DNA of 64,000 nucleotides from Clavaria fumosa (GCA_951802425.1 OX637794.1:1860001-1924000); one strand, 5' to 3'; shown: positions 31,870-43,074, counted from the first letter of the stretch. A program made the numbers and translations. Notes: generated by a model from the letters alone, not told the origin.

Positions 31870-33867
31870 ATGGCCAACCAACCGAGATATCCGCTCCGTG
31901 GCGCCCACGGGGCCCCTGCCTTTGACGGAGTACCGACACACCTCAACCGGTACTTCGAGGACATCGACATCGTGCTCACCGGCGTCAACCCGGACGTTCC
32001 AGAACCCGATTTAATTCGGTACGCCAAACACTATCTCGACACCGATACGTGTCTCCTCTGGGAGACTCTTTCACCTGACCCGGACCCGGTATGGACGTGG
32101 GATACCTTCAAAGCGGCCGTCCGACGACTTTATCCAGGATCTGATGGAGGTCGCTTATTTTCCGTCGCCGACCTGGACCGTTTCATATCGGACTCGGCCC
32201 AAAAGGGAGTTTACACGCGCGCAGAACACGGAGAATACTATCGGGACTTTCTCCGGATCACCTCGCACTTGATCACATCACAGCGTATGTCCACAAATGA
32301 CAGGAACCGACTTTACATCCTCGGATTTGGGGATCATACAAGGCGTCGGATCGAAAGCCGACTCGCTATCATACTACCAAACCACCATCCGGAGGATCCT
32401 TACCCCATGAATGAAGTACATGGTGCAGCTGAATTTCTTCTCTCCTCGACGTCCCCCCACTCTGCGACAACCGATCAACTTTCCGGACCCGTCCGTCTCG
32501 CATCTTCAGCCCCCGGGAGAGAAACGAAACCGGTAGTCAAGAAGGAAGAATTTGATATGTTCGCAGCATGGGCAACATTCGCTTCCACAATGGCTCGCCT
32601 GGAATCGATTTTGACAGCCCAATCTCTCGAACCGGCAAGACACTCCGCTCCCCGGACAACGAACTCTCCCGCAGGCCGGACGTGTAATTTCTGTTCGGAA
32701 ATAGGTCATTTTGTTAGTGCCTGTCCGAAGGCCCTCGAATACATTAAGTCCGGCAAATGTATACGGAACACAGAAGGCAGGATTTGTCTCCCCTCCGGAC
32801 GATATTTGCCAGGCACTATCTCAGGGAACAACCTATCCGAGCGCTTCGACAAGTACTACGCTACATACCAATCCCAGAACACGCAACCGGCGACAACCGC
32901 GGTATTTGAAGCACAGCCGATCGGACAATCCGCTCACCCCCCGGACATGGAAGACGATTCGGACGAGGAAGATGACGAGAATACCGTGTTGGAAAACATG
33001 GTCCGCACCTTTGCAAACGATGTCGCGAAGAAAGTAGACAAGGGCAAAAGGAAAGCACCCACACCCAGGAATACCGATCCTCAGCCATCTAGGTTACCGC
33101 CCCCACCCGCCGTTGTTATTACGCCGCCTCAGGTCACTCGTCCATCAAAGCCGGAGAAAATCGAACGACCCGACGTCCAGTACCATTACCAAGCTCCGAT
33201 CGAAAATCCGGTAACCGTTCAACAAGTATTCGATCGCGCACTCGACATGCCAGTCCGCGTCACACCTCGCGAACTACTCGCCATTTCCGGAGACATCCGC
33301 AAAAAGATGAAGGATGTGGTTACCGCTCGTCGCGTTCCGGTCACCGCGTCCGTCGTACAGGATACGCTCTATACAAACATTACGGTCCCGGACACCTCCG
33401 ATCTTGTTGTCGCCGTCGACGCTGCTCCGCTCCGCATCGTAGAAGGGATATTGGACAACCGGATCGCCGTGGAGTGCCTGCTCGACCAAGGCAGCTCAAT
33501 CGTGGCAATGCGAAGAGACGTTTGGGAGAAACTCGGCAACCCACTACACTCCGAGAACGTTATTCACATGGAATCCTCTCATGGCACCATCGCTCCGACC
33601 CTCGGACTCATCAAGAATTTCCCCCTACAGATCGGTCCGTGCACATTCCATGTTCAAATGCAAGTAGCAGACACGTTGCCCTGCGAGGTTCTTGTCGGAC
33701 GACCGTTTTTCATGTTAACCGGTTCCCAAACGATTGACCATCCCCACGGGGCCCAGGACCTTATTCTCAATGATCCAAACACCGGAGAAAGAATCATAGT
33801 GCCAACGAAGGAGCGAATCCCGATCCGCAAATCCTTGAAGAACAAGAAACCGCATCCGGATTTTTGA
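31870..33867 (+). CDS. Gag with zinc knuckle and C-terminal aspartic protease (element B)
   Basis: 665 residues from ATG 31870 (MANQPRYPLRGAHGAP). Gag forms the capsid-like particle that packages the element RNA. A capsid-like region (PDLIRYAKHYLDTDTCLLWE, FKAAVRRLYPG) precedes a CCHC knuckle, CNFCSEIGHFVSAC, near residue 276. The protease follows in the same frame, around residues 520-620: AVECLLDQGSSIVAMRRDVW (DQG-S in place of the usual DTG/DSG), then LPCEVLVGRPFF. The stop is TGA 33865-33867. The frame overlaps the pol frame, which is shifted by -1. The leader 31503-31869 has no conserved frame. Protease in the gag frame rather than at the start of pol is notable but shared with element A. 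Confidence 0.88.
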   Translation: MANQPRYPLRGAHGAPAFDGVPTHLNRYFEDIDIVLTGVNPDVPEPDLIRYAKHYLDTDTCLLWETLSPDPDPVWTWDTFKAAVRRLYPGSDGGRLFSVADLDRFISDSAQKGVYTRAEHGEYYRDFLRITSHLITSQRMSTNDRNRLYILGFGDHTRRRIESRLAIILPNHHPEDPYPMNEVHGAAEFLLSSTSPHSATTDQLSGPVRLASSAPGRETKPVVKKEEFDMFAAWATFASTMARLESILTAQSLEPARHSAPRTTNSPAGRTCNFCSEIGHFVSACPKALEYIKSGKCIRNTEGRICLPSGRYLPGTISGNNLSERFDKYYATYQSQNTQPATTAVFEAQPIGQSAHPPDMEDDSDEEDDENTVLENMVRTFANDVAKKVDKGKRKAPTPRNTDPQPSRLPPPPAVVITPPQVTRPSKPEKIERPDVQYHYQAPIENPVTVQQVFDRALDMPVRVTPRELLAISGDIRKKMKDVVTARRVPVTASVVQDTLYTNITVPDTSDLVVAVDAAPLRIVEGILDNRIAVECLLDQGSSIVAMRRDVWEKLGNPLHSENVIHMESSHGTIAPTLGLIKNFPLQIGPCTFHVQMQVADTLPCEVLVGRPFFMLTGSQTIDHPHGAQDLILNDPNTGERIIVPTKERIPIRKSLKNKKPHPDF

Positions 33868-36800
33868 GAGCTGGAGCCTCGAATGTCCGCAAACCAACGG
33901 ACTTACCTCCGATCAATGCGGACACGGAAGCTATACCCAGATACGAGACTCCAGCCATTTTTCCTACTTCCGTTCACCTTCCCTTATCGTTTTCCCTTAT
34001 AAACCCAGTCTCTCTCGACCCCTTCCCCTGTATCAGTATCTCGGACGTTTCTCTCGATTCCGCTGATTCCCCAGTCGCTATCGGACGTGAACCGTCGCGT
34101 CCAAATGTTGCAACCCCCTTGTACAACAAAACCCCCGAAATAAATTCCCTGTCTACGGACGCCGTTCTTCCAGTTTACTTGGGAAAGAAATATAAGAAAG
34201 TCGCGAATCGCGTCAATCCGATCAAAGCGACAGTACCCAAAGAATTCCGGATTGTCCGACGCCGACACCCGGACCCCCTAGCCGATATGCCAACTCTTCC
34301 GACCCATCCCCCCGATTTCACCCCCGGTCTTCGATACACTCAAAACCGGAAAGACACGCACAACGCCAACCCCACCGGATTCTTATGGCCGGAGGAAGAA
34401 AAACTCGTTCACCATCTTATTAAAGCCCAGGAAGACGCCTTCGCTTGGAAAGAGACCGAAAAAGGACGATTCGACGCAAAATACTTCGATCCGATTATTA
34501 TCCCGACAGTCGAACATATCCCTTGGATCTTCAAAAATATACCGATTCCCCCCGGTATTTACGACGAAGTTCTCAAAGTAATCCGGGAAAAGATCGCAGC
34601 CGGCGTTTATGAAGAATCCAACTCTTCTTATCGGTCCCAGTGGTTTTGCGTGTTAAAGAAAGACGGAAAGTCTCTCCGACTCGTGCACAACCTCCAGCCG
34701 CTTAACAAAATCACTATCGGCGATTCCGCGGTCCCCCCGATAATGGAGGTTTTTGCGGAATCATTCGCCGGACGCGGATGTTACGGATCACTCGACCTTT
34801 TCGTCTCCTTCGATCAGCGGTCTCTGGACGAACGAAGCCGAGACCTCACCACGTTTCAAACCCCTCTCGGAGCAAAACGGCTCACCTGCGTCCCCATGGG
34901 ATACACCAACGCGACGCAGATTATGCATGGAGACGTCACGCATGTTCTACAAGATGAAATTCCGCACGTAACCATCCCATTCGTAGACGATGTAGCGATC
35001 AAGGGCCCGGAAACCCGATACGAGCTTCCGGACGGCACCTACGAGACGATCCCTGAGAATCCGCAAATACGACGATTTGTTTGGGAGCATTTAAATAACG
35101 TCAACCGGGTGCTCCAACGAATCAAGAAAGTCGGAGGAACCTTTAACGGCAAGAAAACGACAATTTGCGTTCCCGAAGCAGTCGTTACCGGACATACGTG
35201 CACATACGAAGGACGAGTTCCGGATGCCTCCAACGTTCAGCGTATCCGGGACTGGCCTCCTTGCAAAACCCTGACCGATGTCCGATCATTTTTAGGGGTT
35301 TGCGGACTACTCCGGATATTCATTAAAAACTACGCCGTACTTGCCCGACCTCTTGTCAGTCTAACTCGCAAGGACGTGCCATTCAGATTCGAAAAAGAAG
35401 AACATAACTCGATGGACCGACTCAAACACGCGATTCTGAACTCATCCGCCATCCGACCAATCGACTACCGCTCCGGACAACCCGTAATCCTCGCCGTCGA
35501 CTCATCAAATATCGCCGTTGGTTTCGCACTCTTCCAAATTGGAGAAGATGGAATACGATATCCCTCCCGCTTTGGCTCCATTACCTGGAACGAACGCGAG
35601 GCCCGACACTCACAAGCAAAAATCGAATTATACGGACTCTTCCGCGCACTTCGGTCGTACCGGATTTACCTTATAGGCCTTCCGAAATTTACTGTCGAAA
35701 TGGACGCGAAGTTCATTAAGGGTATGCTAAACAATCCGGACATTCAACCCAACGCTGCCATGAATCGATGGATTGCCGGTATACTACTCTTCGATTTCGA
35801 TCTTGTTCATATTCCCGCAGATAAGCACACCGGAGCCGACGGACTATCACGCCGACGTGCCGCAGATGGTGAAGAAGATACCGAGTCTGAAGATCACGAA
35901 GAATGGATCGATCGGAGCTACGTATTCGCCATGGAACACATGAATCGAGCACCGGACGCTTCCTACACATCCGAGACACGACTCGCCGGCATCACCCATA
36001 CTCGCTTCAAAGTTTACACAGGATCGACGCTACTCAATTCGACGGTACCACCCGAGGAATCACCGACCCCGAACGAATCTTCCGCCGTCCTTATACCCCG
36101 ATCCGATGCAGCAAACAAAAGAGAAGAACAGATTCGCAAAATTGAATCTTTCCTTCGAAACCCGATCCGTCCCTCCGGCATTGACGCAAACCAGTTCCGA
36201 CGACTGGTCCGCTCCGCATCCGAGTTCTTCATCCTAGATGACAAATTATGGCGTCGCCGACCTAACGGATACCACCAAGTAGTACCTCCGGACCACAAAC
36301 GTCTCGCAATTATCACAGAGGCACACGATTCACTCGGCCACAAAGGCGTTTACGTTATCCGGACACGTATTCTAAATCGGTTCTGGTGGCCGGTGCTGGA
36401 TCAAGACGTAAAATGGTTTGTCAAAACTTGTCACCAATGCCAAACTCGGCAAATCCGGAAGATCTTCATTCCACCGACGGTCGCTACACCGGCCGGTCTT
36501 TTCCGTCGAGCGCACATTGATACTATGTTCCTACCAAGAGCCCGCGGTTTCCGACTTCTCGTCCACGCCCGATGCTCGTTATCCGCATATCCGGAAGCAA
36601 GACCGCTACGAAACGAGACCGCCCGACTTCTCGGAACCTTCATATTCGAAGATATACTATGCCGATGGGGAGCAGTAGAAGAGATTATCACGGATAACGG
36701 AGCCCCATTTATCAAAGCCCTCGATTTCCTTAAGAAACGGTACGGAATCCATCACATCCGTATATCCGGATACAACTCCCGCGCTAACGGCGTCATCGAA

Positions 36801-37601
36801 CGTGCCCATCGATCGGTCCATGAGTCGTTAATCAAAGCAGCAGATGGAGACGAATCGAAATGGCCGGACGTTTTACCCTCAGTCATTTGGGCAGAACGAA
36901 CCACGATCCAACGGTCCACCGGCCACTCCCCATTTTACATCGCACATGGCGTCGAACCGCTTTTCCCCTTCGACATATCCGAAGCAACATATTTAATTCC
37001 GACCGCCGACGCCCCGATGACCACTCCGGAACTGATAGCCCTTCGTGCCCGCCAACTGCAAAAACGAGAAGAAGATCTAGCAACAATCGCCGATAAAGTG
37101 CTCGCTGCCCGCAAACAATCCGTCAAGCAGTTCATCGACGCACACCGGAAGTCTATTATCGACTACGACTTCCAACCCGGATCGTTGGTATTGATCCGCA
37201 ATTCGGCCGTTGAAATGGAATTAAATCGAAAAACAAAACCGCGATTCTTCGGACCGATGATCGTCGTTCGCCGAACACAATATGGCGCCTATATTCTCTC
37301 GGAACTCGACGGCGCCGTTTCCAAAATCCACTACGCAGCTTTCCGCATCATTCCCTACTATCCGAGGTCGCAAACATCGATTCCGGTCACTTCTATCATC
37401 GACCAAACGACGGAGATAAACGAGGACATCTCTCCCTATCAAATACACGAGGCGTCACCCAACTCTATCGACAGAGAAGATGAGCAAAACCAAGCGGCTG
37501 ACCTATCCGATGAATCCGATAATGAAACCACCGACGACGACACTGCAGAAACTCGTCCGCAACGCTCCGGAGCAACCCGGAACCTTCGGCCTCGCCATTA
37601 A
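33864..37601 (+). CDS. Pol: reverse transcriptase, RNase H, integrase (element B)
   Basis: Open frame of about 1245 codons in the -1 frame relative to gag, without an obvious ATG at the join, so it is probably made by -1 frameshifting as Gag-Pol. Reverse transcriptase: SQWFCVLKKDGKSLRLVHNL, GSLDLFVSFDQR, VPMGYTNATQIMHGD, and IPFVDDVAIKG (catalytic DD). RNase H: VILAVDSSNIAVGFALFQ. Integrase: zinc ligands H-x-H in DSLGHKGVYV and C-x2-C in TCHQCQTRQ; core Asp in RAHIDTMFLP and in EIITDNGAPF, Glu in NGVIERAHRS. The C-terminal part has LVLIRNSAVEMELNRKTKPR and an acidic end. I see no canonical chromodomain, unlike C and D. No stops interrupt it. Confidence 0.9.
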   Translation: MRAGASNVRKPTDLPPINADTEAIPRYETPAIFPTSVHLPLSFSLINPVSLDPFPCISISDVSLDSADSPVAIGREPSRPNVATPLYNKTPEINSLSTDAVLPVYLGKKYKKVANRVNPIKATVPKEFRIVRRRHPDPLADMPTLPTHPPDFTPGLRYTQNRKDTHNANPTGFLWPEEEKLVHHLIKAQEDAFAWKETEKGRFDAKYFDPIIIPTVEHIPWIFKNIPIPPGIYDEVLKVIREKIAAGVYEESNSSYRSQWFCVLKKDGKSLRLVHNLQPLNKITIGDSAVPPIMEVFAESFAGRGCYGSLDLFVSFDQRSLDERSRDLTTFQTPLGAKRLTCVPMGYTNATQIMHGDVTHVLQDEIPHVTIPFVDDVAIKGPETRYELPDGTYETIPENPQIRRFVWEHLNNVNRVLQRIKKVGGTFNGKKTTICVPEAVVTGHTCTYEGRVPDASNVQRIRDWPPCKTLTDVRSFLGVCGLLRIFIKNYAVLARPLVSLTRKDVPFRFEKEEHNSMDRLKHAILNSSAIRPIDYRSGQPVILAVDSSNIAVGFALFQIGEDGIRYPSRFGSITWNEREARHSQAKIELYGLFRALRSYRIYLIGLPKFTVEMDAKFIKGMLNNPDIQPNAAMNRWIAGILLFDFDLVHIPADKHTGADGLSRRRAADGEEDTESEDHEEWIDRSYVFAMEHMNRAPDASYTSETRLAGITHTRFKVYTGSTLLNSTVPPEESPTPNESSAVLIPRSDAANKREEQIRKIESFLRNPIRPSGIDANQFRRLVRSASEFFILDDKLWRRRPNGYHQVVPPDHKRLAIITEAHDSLGHKGVYVIRTRILNRFWWPVLDQDVKWFVKTCHQCQTRQIRKIFIPPTVATPAGLFRRAHIDTMFLPRARGFRLLVHARCSLSAYPEARPLRNETARLLGTFIFEDILCRWGAVEEIITDNGAPFIKALDFLKKRYGIHHIRISGYNSRANGVIERAHRSVHESLIKAADGDESKWPDVLPSVIWAERTTIQRSTGHSPFYIAHGVEPLFPFDISEATYLIPTADAPMTTPELIALRARQLQKREEDLATIADKVLAARKQSVKQFIDAHRKSIIDYDFQPGSLVLIRNSAVEMELNRKTKPRFFGPMIVVRRTQYGAYILSELDGAVSKIHYAAFRIIPYYPRSQTSIPVTSIIDQTTEINEDISPYQIHEASPNSIDREDEQNQAADLSDESDNETTDDDTAETRPQRSGATRNLRPRH

Positions 37602-37657
37602 GTATTTTTTCTCCATCATATCCTTCATTTTTCTATACTTCACATTGATTCAAACCG

Positions 37658-37659
<2 letters not shown>

Positions 37660-37694
<35 letters not shown>
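37660..37694 (+). repeat. 35-base poly(A) tract between convergent genes
   Basis: Uninterrupted run of A between the pol stop (37601) and the antisense-gene stop (37837). The corresponding place in element A has only about eight A, so the tract expanded or was gained in B. It may act near poly(A) signals for the two converging transcripts. Confidence 0.9.
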
Positions 37695-37696
<2 letters not shown>

Positions 37697-37836
37697 GAAA
37701 TTTCGGACAAGTCCAAACTTTATACCCGACGTTCTTTCAACCATTTTCTCACATTCTCACATTCCTCACTTATCCCACACGACATACCATACCAAATAGA
37801 AAAAGAAAAACATATATAAAAACAAAAACAAAATAT

Positions 37837-39387
37837 TTACTTAGAGGACGACTCGCCAAGGAGGAGCATCCGGAGCAGCTCCGCTCCGGCCTTCACCTGG
37901 TCCGCCCCCCTCTCCATCATCTCCAGCGCCCTATCGAGCGCCTCCCTCCCGGACACCCCTCGCGCCACCTCCCGCTCCTTACCCTTCCGACTTGGTCCCG
38001 CCTCCGCCTTCTTCTTCTTTGCCGGCGGCTCCTCCACCAGCTCCACACTGGTATCCTCCTCAATCTCGTCCTCCTCCTCCGGCGTCGTCTCCTCGCGAAC
38101 CGGTACCCGCGTCGCACCTCGCCTCGGCCTCTTACTTCCGCTCGCCCCCGCCGCCTTCGGACCTGTTCCGATACGTTAGCAAATGCGGACCCGATACCTT
38201 CTCGACATACCTTCCGTTCCGGACACCGCCGCTCTCTCTGTTTTCGCTCCTGAAACACACCTATCATTTGTCTCATCATGAAAAATAAAAAGAATACCAC
38301 TTACCTCGCACAGCCGACAGACTGCACGATACCTTATACGTCCGGCACCACCGGCACGCTATCCCCTCCACTCCGTAGCACGCCCGCCACTTCCGGGTGC
38401 ACTCCTTGCACCCCGGAACGTGCTCCTAATCATTATATCAGACGTCGAAAAAGCCTCACATATCTTAATTAACCACTCACCTTATCTCCAGGCTGCCGCG
38501 CAGCCCGGGACTCTATGTCGCTCTTCGCCCCGCCTCTCCTCCCTCGCCCTCGCTCCGCTGCCTTCCGCCTCGCGATCTCCACCCACACCGGAGTCGCCAT
38601 CATCCGCGCACCGTCCCGGTGCACGAACATCGGCTCCTCCACCGACTGCTCGCCTCCCCCGGCCACCGCACTCACCGCCGCCGCCTCGATAACACCGACG
38701 GGCGTCACCCCGTCGGTTCCCCACACGGTCCGATGACCGTCTGGATCCTCCCCTGCCGCCACCTCGTCCACACGCAGCTCTCCGGCGTCCGGTGATATCG
38801 TCGTCGTTGTTACCGCCGCTGCACCGGACTCCGCCGCTCCCGTCGTCGTCGTTGTTGCCGCCGCCGCCGCCTCGCCCTCGTCGTCGCTGTCACTTACGAC
38901 AATTAAGCGCGCCCGGGCAAGGCGTGCCCTCTTCTCGGCAGCCCTCGCCGCCTCCGCCCGCCTCTCCTCCGCCTCCGCCTCTGCTGCGGCCCGCTCAGTA
39001 GCCGCCCTCTCCTCGCTCGTGCGCTGTTTCTCGGCCTCGACCTCCTCCCGCCTTCTCGTCCGCTCAGCGGACCACTCGTCCCCGCGGAGCTTCCGCCACT
39101 TCTTGAGCCTTCGCGCGACCCGGACGAGTCCCTCGTCCACCTCCACGTCGTCGTCGATCGCTGCCACATATCCGGCAAGAAAATCGTCCTAAAAACGTTG
39201 TCAGTGCGATACAAAAAAGTACGAAAGATTCTCGTTCACGCACCGCGTCACCCGCATACGTCCCCACCCACTCCGCGCACTCTCCATCCTGCCCCCGATC
39301 CGGCAACTCCTCGCCCGGCGCCATGGCCTGCGCCTCGGTCATCGCCTGGACTGCGTTTCGAAAGATTGAAGAATCGAAGTTTTCCAT
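37837..39387 (-). CDS. Antisense Zn2Cys6-like accessory gene of element B, intact, five exons
   Basis: Runs against gag-pol, starting 158 bases inside the 3' LTR. Five exons obey GT-AG and keep frame: 39387-39244, 39188-38481, 38425-38305, 38249-38211, 38162-37837, together 445 residues plus stop. Exon 1: MENFDSSIFRNAVQAMTEAQ. Exon 2: DEGLVRVARRLKKWRKLRGD, a long charged Ala/Glu/Arg helix (about residues 85-140), VVSDSDDEGE, then ATPVWVEIARRKAAERGRGR. Exon 3 carries six cysteines, CKECTRKWRACYGVEGIAC plus RWCRTYKVSC, spacing C-x2-C-x6-C-x7-C-x2-C-x6-C. Exon 5 has an acidic run, KKKKAEAGPSRKGKERE and a C-terminal helix ALEMMERGADQVKAGAELLR. Introns survive because the reverse-transcribed RNA is the opposite strand. 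A nuclear DNA-binding or regulatory protein is the likeliest guess; function unproven. Confidence 0.8.
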
Positions 39388-39544
39388 TGTTGGAGAGTTG
39401 ACGTGTTGCTGTCGCTGGAGAAAACACAAGGGTGTGTTTGGACCTATGTGCACCCACACGACGCGTACTTCACGATCAACAAACCGTTATTTGGCCTTGT
39501 TTGGTTGCAACCGAGGGCGGTTGCATTTTCAGCCCCCGGGAGAA

Positions 39545-40462
39545 TGTAAGGACCATATGCGATCTAAACACGGAAACATGACAGATACCGACTATCCGGA
39601 TGTTTTGCGATCCAAAGAAATTACGTGCGATACGAACCGATAACGATCCGACACCGTCCGATAACGACCGATAGTATCCGATACATGTCCGATGTCGGAC
39701 ACTTCGGTCTTCAATCCCCCGTGACGATCACAGCCCACCGCTCTCACACACCGCCCACGCCTCTCTATTTCACCTCTCCAGCACGGTCAGCGCTCGACAT
39801 ACACACTATTCCATTCCCATTCCTTTATTTCATATACCATGCTGTAAATTTCATATTATGATCCCTTTCAACCATTCAATCGTTTAAACGTTTCAAACCC
39901 TTTGCAGTACCTTGTCCATTGTTCTTAGTACCCCTTTGCTGTACCAGCCCCACTTTCCTTCAGTTTATGAGCGGTCCGGACATTTGCTAGTTATCGGACA
40001 TTTCATTCCTCCGAGCTACTCATTTCCCTTGTGATATAACTCCTTCATGTAACCCTTCACGCGACATGGCGCTGTTCCATGTGTTTTCCGGACATTTCCG
40101 TACATTCCAATTTGCTGTACTTACAGAACTGTACTTAAGTACACTCCGGACCTCTCTGAAAGAGAGCTTTCTGAACCCCTTCTCTCTGTTAGAAACCTCA
40201 CCTAAGCTCACCCGTCGTCGCAACCTTCGATCCGCTGGCCTCCGTCGTTGCCGGCCCTTCGTCTTATCGCACCATCCTTATCGGATTTTATCGGACACAT
40301 AGCAGAATATCCCGGACACCGTATATTTCTATTTCTCACACATTTTGAATTCATACTCCACATCCTCAAGGGTGTTTGGTGAATCTCTAACGCCTTACAG
40401 GAACCCCTGAAGGACTTGACTGTAATCAAGCAGTTGCAGCAAGAACCGTAATACCCACTACA
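39545..40462 (+). repeat. 3' LTR of element B
   Basis: 918 bases, same sequence as 30563-31480 as far as I can see. Preceded by AGCCCCCGGGAGAA, whose last purines probably serve as the polypurine tract. Followed by the CCGG duplication and element A pol. Confidence 0.93.
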
Positions 40463-40466
40463 CCGG

Positions 40467-43074
40467 CTGGTGTGGCGACCGTCGGTGGAATAAAAATCTT
40501 CCGGATTTGCTGAGTCTGGCATTGGTGACAAGTTCGGACAAACCATTTTACATCTTGATCCAACACCGGCCACCAGAACCGATTTAGAATACGTGTTCGG
40601 ATAACGTAAACGCCTTTGTGGCTGAGTGAATCGTGTGCCTCTGTGATAATTGCGAGCCGTTTGTGGTCCGGAGGCACTACCTGGTGGCATCCGTTAGGTC
40701 AGCGACGCCATAGCTTGTCATCTAGAATGAAGAACTGGGATGCAGAGCGGACTAATCGTCGGAACTTGTTTGCGTCGATGCCGGAAGGACGGATCAGGTT
40801 TCGAAGGAAAGATTCGATTTTGCGGATCTGTTCTTCCCTTTTCTTTGCTGCGTCGGGTTGCGGTATAAGGATGGTGGAGGATTCATTCAGAGCCAGTGAA
40901 TCATTGGATGGTACCGTCGAATTGAGTAGCATCGATCCTGTGTAAGCTTTGAAGCGAGAATGGGCGATGCTGGCGAGTGGCGTCTCGGATGGGTAGGAAG
41001 CGTCCGGTGCTCAATTCATGTGTTCCATGGCGAATACATAGCTCCGATCGATCCAGTCTTTGTGATCTTCGGACTCGGTGTCTTCTTCACCATCTGCGGC
41101 ACGTTGGCGTGATAGTCCGTCAGCTCCGGTGTGTTTATCTGCGGGAATATGAACAAGGTCGAAATCGAAGAGTAGTATACCAGCAATCCATCGATTCATG
41201 GCAGCGTTTGGTTGAACGTCCGGATTGTTTAGCATACCCTTAATGAACTTCGCGTCCATTTCAACGGTGAATTTTGGAAGGCCGATAAGGTAAATCCGGT
41301 TCGACTGAAGTGCGCGGAAGAGTCCGTATAATTCGATTTTTGCTTGAGAGTATCGGGCCTCGCGTTCGTTCCAGGTAATCGAGCCGAATCTGGATGGGTA
41401 TCGGATTCCATCTTGTCCGATTTGAAATAGCGCGAAGCCGACGGCCATAATTACGGGCCATCCAGAGTGGTAATCGATCGGTCGAATGGCGGATGAGTTG
41501 ACTATTGTGTGTTTAAGTCGGTCCATCGAATTTTGCTCTTCTTCTTCGAACCTGAATGGGACATCCTTACGAGTTAGGCTGACAAGTGGTCAGGCAAGTA
41601 CGGTGTAGTTTTTGATGAATATCCGGAGCAGTCCGCAGACGCCTAAAAATGATCGTACATCTGTGAGTGTTTCGCACAGAGGCCAGTCTCGAATGCGCTG
41701 AACATTAGAAGCGTCTGGAACTCGCCCTTCATATGTGCATGTGTGTCCGGTAACGATTGTTTCGGGGGTGCAAATTGTCGTTTTCTTGCCATTAAAGGTT
41801 CCTCCGACTATTTTGACTCATTGGAGCACCCGGTTGATGTTATTCAAATGCTCCCAAACGAACCGCCGTATTTGCAGATTCTCCGGGATCGTCTCGTAAG
41901 TGCCGTCCGGAAGCTCGTATCGGGTTTCCGGGCCCTTAATCGCTACATCATCTACGAATGGGATGGTTACGTGCGGAATTTCGTCTTGTAGTATATGCGT
42001 GACGTCTCCATGCATAATCTGCGTCGCGTTGGTGTATCCCATCGGGACGCAAGTGAGCTGTTTGGCTCCGAGAGGGGTTTGAAATGTGGTAAGGTCTCGA
42101 CTTCGCTCATCGAGAGACCGTTGATTGAAGGAGACAAATAAGTCGAGAGTTCCGTAGCATCCGCGTCCGGCGAATGATTCTGCAAAAACTTCCATTATCG
42201 GGGGAACCATGGAGTCGCCGATGGTGACTTTGTTTAATGGCTGGAGGTTATGGACAAGTCGGAGAGACTTTCCGTCCTTCTTTAACACGCAAAACCACTG
42301 GGACCGATAGGAGGAGTTGGACTCTTCATAGACTCCAGCCGCTATCTTGTCCTGGATAACCTTCAGAACTTCGTCGTAGATGCCGGGAGGAATCGGTATA
42401 TTTTTGAAGATCCAAGGGATATGTTCGACTGTCGGGATGATAATGGGATCGAAGTACTTTGCGTCGAATCGTCCTTTCTCGGTCTCCGTCCAATCGAAGG
42501 CATCCTCCTGGGCTTTAATCAGATAGTGAACGAGTTTTTCTTCGTCCAGCCATAAAAATCCAGTGGGGTTTGCGTTATGCGCATCTTTCCGGTCTTGAGT
42601 ATATCGGAGACCGGGGGTGAAATCGGGTGGGTGTGTTGGAAGTGTCGGTATATTGGCTAGGGGGTCTGGATGCCGGCGTTGGACAATCCGGAATTCTTCG
42701 GGTACCGTTGCTTTGATTGGATTGACGCGGTTCGCTACCTTCTTATATTTCTTTCCTAGGTAAACTGGCAAAACAGTGTCCGTAGACAAGAAATTCATTT
42801 CGGAGGTATTGTTGTACAGAGGGTATGCGATATTCGGATGTGTCGGTTCACATTCGATAGCGACCAGGGAATCAACGGAATCGAGAGAAATGTCCGAGAA
42901 GCTGGTACTGGGAATGGGATCGGGAGGTGCTAAATTTACAAGGGAAGACAATGAGAAATTTTGAACGGAAGTGGAGAAGATGGCTGGAGTCTCGTATTTG
43001 GGTATAGGTTCCGTGTCCGCATCGACCGGAGGTGAGTCCGTAGATTTGCGGATAATCGAGGCTCCAGCCATCAA
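40467..43074 (-). pseudogene. Element A pol, RT to integrase zinc domain
   Basis: Collinear with B pol. A 418-codon frame (43074-41818) covers the N-terminus and RT, including VPMGYTNATQIMHGD and IPFVDDVAIKG. It then breaks; RNase H (AVGFALFQIGQDGIRYPSRF) lies at 41526-41011 and the integrase zinc region (HDSLSHKGVYV, TCHQCQTQQ) at 40677-40490. Stops and frame changes separate the pieces. Here the pol frame has an ATG overlapping the gag stop (TGATG), which B lacks. Confidence 0.88.

Larger units (their letters stand above)
30563..40462 (+). mobile_element. Young full-length Ty3-type element B
   Basis: 9.9 kb, with 918-base LTRs at 30563-31480 and 39545-40462 that look identical, and a CCGG duplication at 30559-30562 and 40463-40466. 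Order: LTR, PBS, gag-protease, pol (RT, RNase H, integrase), a 35-base A tract, a convergent antisense gene, short PPT, LTR. All coding frames are open. It sits inside the integrase of element A in the opposite orientation. Together these make it a candidate for a recently active, possibly still mobile element. Confidence 0.93.

Noticed and set aside
31646..32014. Plus-strand frame overlapping the start of B gag
   Set aside because: Low-complexity His/Thr/Pro frame, not conserved in element A, and overlapped by the clear gag frame.
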